From Candidatus Gastranaerophilales bacterium (GTDB lineage: Bacteria > Cyanobacteriota > Vampirovibrionia > Gastranaerophilales > Gastranaerophilaceae): 35,183 bases of DNA. The DNA is taken from assembly GCA_944323325.1 (NCBI GenBank), contig CALUSF010000005.1, positions 1 through 35,183 of the forward strand. Direction: 5' to 3'. Numbering within the stretch: the first letter of the stretch is position 1; every line of letters begins with the position of its first letter. Shown here piece by piece: positions 31,654 to 35,183 of the stretch. Both the position numbers and the translations under genes were made by a program. The notes beneath the pieces were generated by a model that worked only from the letters and a program-made list of their open reading frames with translations, ran no database searches and was not told the origin of the DNA.

Positions 31654-33492
31654 CTAAACTCCGAGAGACGGCGCAATCTGGATAAACGTTCTCACCAAAT
31701 CTTCGTCCCACTGGGTTCCGGCACCTTCTTTCAGGATAGAAATGGCTTTTTCTATATTCATACCGCGTCTGTATGGTCTGTCGCTGATTAGTGCGTGATA
31801 TGTATCTGCAATAGCAACAATTTTTGCCGCAAGCGGGATATCTCCGTTTGAAAGACCTTCCGGATAACCTTTGCCGTCAATTCTTTCATGGTGATATTTA
31901 ACAATCGGAATCAAATCCCTCAAGGACGGGTTAGGTGTGAGAACTTTTTCAGCCCCGATCGTCGGGTGCTGCTTCATTATTGCCCACTCTTCGTCAGATA
32001 GCGGCCCCTCTTTTTTCAAAACATTTTCCGGTATGCCTATTTTGCCGACATCATGAAGAAGCGCGCCCAGTTTAATGCGTTCAACTTCATCTTCGGGAAG
32101 GTTAATAGCCCTTGCCAGCGCTTCCGAAAATCTGGAAACGGAAGTCGAATGACCTTTTGTATAAGGGTCTTTTGCATCAATTGCGCTTGCAAGTGATGTC
32201 GCTATCTCTGAAATCTTATGTCCTAAACTTGCATGATCCGCATTGAATTTTTGAATCAATTCTTCTTCAAAATTTAAACCGAGTTGTGCGTGGCGTTTTC
32301 CGATGACTTCCGCATAAGATTTTAAAGCCACATCATCCCAGAAGTTGAAGTCTGCGGAGCTTATTATAGCGGACATACCGTCTTTGTATCCTTTTGCCTG
32401 CGAAATATACATAGCTTGTTCCGCCAAGATTAAAAGTTTTTCTTTGTCATCGGAGCAATCCGGATAGGTGGAAATTCCTACGGAAACTTTTACAGGTCCT
32501 ATATCGTCAATAAAGCAGCAGGAAAGAGAATACGTAAGATATTCCGCGATATATTTTGCCTGACTGTCCGAAGTATTGGGAAGGATAATCGCGATTTCAT
32601 CTCCGCCGTAACGTCCCGCAACATCACCTTCCCTTATATTTTGACGGACTTTTTCGGCTACAAGTTTAATTACTTCATCACCCTTTGCGTGTCCGAGTTC
32701 TCTGTTGATTTTTGTTATATTACAAATATCCATCATGACTATGGAGAGCTGTTGTTTATTAATCTCCGCTCTGGAAATCTCATTGGAGAGAATTTCCTGA
32801 AATCCGCGGTGGTTATACAACAGAGTTAAATTATCAGTATTTGCATATCCTTCACTTTGTTCTAAAAGTTCAAAATTGTGTGACACAAGTGCGGCATAAT
32901 TTGCTATCAATTTATACAGTTCAATATTTTGTCTTGCATAATTATCTTCAATAATCAACACTCCGATACATTTATTAACCGAAATCAGCGGTAAAATTGC
33001 AACCGCGTGGTTTCTGAAATAAGAGAATTTCATGAAATCAACATCATCTTTAAATATCACTTCTCCCGTGTTAAAAACTTGTACAATCGGATTGTCAATA
33101 TCTTTTAAGAAAATTTTCGTGGAATAAAAATTACCGTTTTTGTCACTTAATCTCAAATTAATGCAGTTGGATTTTTCTTTTAAAAGTCCTACCGCTATAA
33201 AATCAGATTCAATATTCTGGTTTATAACAGAATATATTTGTTTATAAAATTCACTTGAGCTTGACACTCCGGATATTTTATTGAGAGCATCCATAACTGT
33301 TTTATAACTCAGGGTGTGCCCCTTTTCATTATTAAAACTTTTATTTCTCGGATTGCTAAAAGAACCGGTACAAGTATTAGCCGTTAAAGAATTTACTTTT
33401 GATACTAATTTATCCTGAAAGATAGGCAATGTTACCGGGGGCTTTTCGGAGAGACTTGAAAATTTATTTGATAAGTTTTTTTCTTTATTCAC
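31654..33492 (-). CDS. GAF-GGDEF-HD-GYP cyclic-di-GMP turnover protein
   Basis: A 612-aa soluble protein with three domains. A GAF sensor (about 75-215) comes first. A GGDEF cyclase domain (about 216-378) follows with GGDEI at 296-300, metal D255, substrate N263 and D272, and an inhibitory RxxD site (R287-D290) five residues before GGDEI. Last is an HD-GYP phosphodiesterase (about 425-612) with H480-D481 and HHERIDGKGYP at 534-544. All key residues are kept in both, so it could make and degrade c-di-GMP under control of the GAF ligand. The start is GTG with AAGGTGG upstream. It has HLR1-like promoter D and lies behind the histidine kinase gene. No response-regulator domain is present. Confidence 0.93.
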   Translation of the reverse strand: MNKEKNLSNKFSSLSEKPPVTLPIFQDKLVSKVNSLTANTCTGSFSNPRNKSFNNEKGHTLSYKTVMDALNKISGVSSSSEFYKQIYSVINQNIESDFIAVGLLKEKSNCINLRLSDKNGNFYSTKIFLKDIDNPIVQVFNTGEVIFKDDVDFMKFSYFRNHAVAILPLISVNKCIGVLIIEDNYARQNIELYKLIANYAALVSHNFELLEQSEGYANTDNLTLLYNHRGFQEILSNEISRAEINKQQLSIVMMDICNITKINRELGHAKGDEVIKLVAEKVRQNIREGDVAGRYGGDEIAIILPNTSDSQAKYIAEYLTYSLSCCFIDDIGPVKVSVGISTYPDCSDDKEKLLILAEQAMYISQAKGYKDGMSAIISSADFNFWDDVALKSYAEVIGKRHAQLGLNFEEELIQKFNADHASLGHKISEIATSLASAIDAKDPYTKGHSTSVSRFSEALARAINLPEDEVERIKLGALLHDVGKIGIPENVLKKEGPLSDEEWAIMKQHPTIGAEKVLTPNPSLRDLIPIVKYHHERIDGKGYPEGLSNGDIPLAAKIVAIADTYHALISDRPYRRGMNIEKAISILKEGAGTQWDEDLVRTFIQIAPSLGV

Positions 33493-33514
33493 ACTTCCAC
33501 CTTAGACTATAAAT

Positions 33515-33568
33515 GATATAAAACGAATAAACAAAAAAAATTGCGTTTATATTACAAAATTTTTACAA
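33515..33568 (-). promoter_or_regulatory. HLR1-like promoter D (c-di-GMP gene)
   Basis: On the minus strand TTGTAA occurs twice, 11 bp apart (33563-33568 and 33552-33557). CGCAATTT follows (CGCAA at 33541-33545) and, 19 nt later, TTATATC (TATATC at 33515-33520). It is the best pair of half-sites of the four related promoters. Confidence 0.55.
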
Positions 33569-33686
33569 TACTGAATTATCCCTTTAATTCATATCTTAAC
33601 ATTTTTTGTAACTTTTTCCAGTCTGAAGGTTAGAGTTCTTTACAAATTTTAATATGAAGATGTGTGAGTTTGATATTTGTCCGGTG

Positions 33687-34601
33687 CTAAATACACATAG
33701 ATACGGTGTCTTTGATTTTAGTTTTGCTTTTATATCTCGGAATGATAAATGTAAATGTATTTGAATTTTCTCCGTCAGTATTTACAAAAATCTGTCCGTT
33801 ATGTATATCTATAATCTTTTTGGATAAATACATTTCAATGCCCTGACCGATTATACTGAATCTGGATTCATTGTTTCTGACAAAATTAAACATTTCCCTG
33901 CATTCTTCTTTTGTCAGGGCTATACCTTTACAAGATACCGCAAATTTTAATAAGTCATTGTCTGCGGTAATATTGACAGGGATTCTTTCATTTTCATCGG
34001 AATAGGTTGCCGCATTTGAAAGCAGCGTTAGCATAACTTTTTTTATTTCCGCTCTTCCGGCTTCCAGTAATATATTATTTTGCGGAGATACACACGCAAA
34101 TGTAAGATTTTTATCTTTAGCTATGTACGAAATCTCATCAAAACATTCGGTTAATAAATTTGATATATTGAATTCTTCATAAACTATATTATCGTCTCCG
34201 CCTTCAAGCTTATAGGTATTTATGACCGTTGTAATCATATCCAGAACGTATTTACAGGATTGTTTAATTTGAACGATAAGTTCTTTTTGTTCACAGCTTA
34301 CCGTTCCTATTGTTTCATGCTGCAAAAGTTCCAATCCTCTTAACTGCGCAATAGTCGGAACTTTTAGGTCGTGCACCAATGTTTCCGTAAAGTATTCTCT
34401 CTGTAAAGTCATTCTTTTCTTTAGATTTTCAATTTCTGCTTCTTTAAAATCTAAAGTTCTCTTTATTTTTGTTGTCTCAATGTATATATAAACCGCAATT
34501 AAGCAGGCAGCTGTCAGCAGTACCGAATTTGATGTCAGTACGTATGCTACAAGTGTTAAGACAAAAATATTCAGTACTATTAAATCTTTCCGGACATTCA
34601 T
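33687..34601 (-). CDS. Membrane sensor histidine kinase with degenerate ATP site
   Basis: A 304-aa protein: two membrane segments (about 8-22 and 26-42) with almost no loop between, a coiled linker (about 45-70), a HisKA domain with phospho-acceptor H77 (LVHDLKVP), and a HATPase_c domain (about 145-295). The N box is kept (N196 in LSNAATYS), but the D-x-G-x-G (G1) motif reads CKGIA, losing the Asp, and G2 is reduced to GQG. Kinase activity is therefore doubtful. With no extracytoplasmic domain it would sense the membrane or cytosol. No response regulator is adjacent. It lies between folP and the c-di-GMP gene. Confidence 0.85.
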   Translation of the reverse strand: MNVRKDLIVLNIFVLTLVAYVLTSNSVLLTAACLIAVYIYIETTKIKRTLDFKEAEIENLKKRMTLQREYFTETLVHDLKVPTIAQLRGLELLQHETIGTVSCEQKELIVQIKQSCKYVLDMITTVINTYKLEGGDDNIVYEEFNISNLLTECFDEISYIAKDKNLTFACVSPQNNILLEAGRAEIKKVMLTLLSNAATYSDENERIPVNITADNDLLKFAVSCKGIALTKEECREMFNFVRNNESRFSIIGQGIEMYLSKKIIDIHNGQIFVNTDGENSNTFTFIIPRYKSKTKIKDTVSMCI

Positions 34602-34659
34602 ATTTATATTCCCATCTGGCTCGCATTCTTCTATTATATTACACTATGTGGGTAATAAT

Positions 34660-35183
34660 TTATATTGCCCGACTGGGTATAGTATTTAATAAAGTTTTGA
34701 ACAATTTAACATTATGTACTCTTAAATAATCTACTCCGGAATATATTAACGGATAGGACAAAGCCAATGATAACGAGTCTTTTAGCTCGTTATTGCCGCC
34801 ATTTACACCCAAAAATCGTTTTCTTGAAAGTCCGACCATGACAGGACAGCCCAGACCGAAAAATTCTTCAATTCTGTCAAGTATAATGAAATTTTCTTCC
34901 TTTGTTTTGCCGAATCCGATACCGGGGTCTGCAATTATATAATTAATTCCTTTATCACGCGCGGTATCTATTTTGTTTTTTAGTTTAAGAAAGACATCTT
35001 CAACAACGTTATCGTACGATATATTATTTCCCGCATCTCCTATGGAATGCTGGATTATGACGCCGGCTTTATATTTGGATATAACTTCCGGCATTTTTTC
35101 ATCATAGTCAAAGCCCGAGACATCGTTAATAATTTCCGCTCCGTTATTTAAGGCGAAATCTGCGACAACAGAACTTCTTGTAT
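34660..35183 (-). CDS. folP: Dihydropteroate synthase, N-terminus beyond the window
   Basis: The frame continues past the right edge; the visible 174 residues are the C-terminal two thirds of a TIM-barrel DHPS. Motifs: TRSSVVADFALNNGAEIINDVSG (start of the visible part), IIADPGIGFGKTKEEN (pterin-binding block) and MVGLSRKRFLG. The stop is at 34660-34662. The enzyme joins 6-hydroxymethyl-7,8-dihydropterin pyrophosphate with p-aminobenzoate in folate synthesis. The histidine kinase starts 58 nt downstream. The Met at 35094 is internal, not the start. Confidence 0.95.
   Translation of the reverse strand, partial: TRSSVVADFALNNGAEIINDVSGFDYDEKMPEVISKYKAGVIIQHSIGDAGNNISYDNVVEDVFLKLKNKIDTARDKGINYIIADPGIGFGKTKEENFIILDRIEEFFGLGCPVMVGLSRKRFLGVNGGNNELKDSLSLALSYPLIYSGVDYLRVHNVKLFKTLLNTIPSRAI

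Noticed and set aside
1-35183. tRNA, rRNA, prophage or IS elements
   Set aside because: I found no tRNA-like T-loop/acceptor patterns, rRNA segments, integrase, transposase or phage structural genes.

Overview
The window looks like chromosomal DNA of an AT-rich, probably anaerobic bacterium related to Cyanobacteria, most likely of the gut Gastranaerophilales (Vampirovibrionia/Melainabacteria) type. This assignment is inference. It rests on low GC, a NusB with the long cyanobacteria-like N-terminus (MQARRAARELALIL), several unrecognised proteins that open with the short I-x-P/A-x-Q-N lead seen in that group, HLR1-like promoter repeats, and anaerobe-type enzymes (reverse rubrerythrin, single-cluster ferredoxin, ferredoxin-nitroreductase). 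I see no rRNA, tRNA, CRISPR array, insertion sequence or prophage.

Layout. 1-604: 3' end of a tandem-repeat gene (162-bp units in a 324-bp higher-order repeat) whose last unit seems frameshifted. 636-2501 (-): a zinc alcohol dehydrogenase and a degenerate PurD-like protein. 2599-4890 (+): SIMPL lipoprotein, TPR protein, small exported protein. 4887-9927: rdgB (-), glyS, a 99-aa protein, an unlisted 49-aa ORF (-), then DUF1858-NfeD-stomatin. 10002-11079: exported protein and reverse rubrerythrin. 11141-13926 (-): an operon of an unknown membrane protein, mazG, an exported parvulin and an EamA transporter. 14107-17554 (+): thrB, two unknown membrane proteins, a compact dihydrolipoamide dehydrogenase. 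17662-20039 (+): rbfA-truB and a four-domain S1 protein. 20005-23228 (-): maf, an unknown protein, a TatD-associated radical SAM protein, a ferredoxin, deoB. 23301-24923 (+): nusB-ftsY. 24931-28274 (-): ferredoxin-nitroreductase, lipA, folC and a DtxR/MntR regulator. 28347-31600: metal permease, small Cys protein, nitroreductase (-), XRE regulator (-), GT-D glycosyltransferase. 31654-35183 (-): folP (cut by the window edge), a degenerate histidine kinase and a GAF-GGDEF-HD-GYP protein.

Most genes are housekeeping: translation (glyS, rbfA, truB, S1), protein export (ftsY), nucleotide sanitation (rdgB, mazG, maf), folate (folC, folP) and lipoate (lipA, lpd). The most interesting signals are regulatory. 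Four promoters, in front of three lineage-type hypothetical genes and the c-di-GMP protein, share one layout: direct TTGTAA-type half-sites about one helical turn apart, then a CAA-TTT block, then a TATA box at nearly constant spacing. The half-sites resemble the cyanobacterial RpaB box HLR1. Separately, five genes lack a Shine-Dalgarno sequence and have a -10 box 6-8 nt before the start codon, which points to leaderless mRNAs. Extended -10 (TGnTATAAT) promoters are common.
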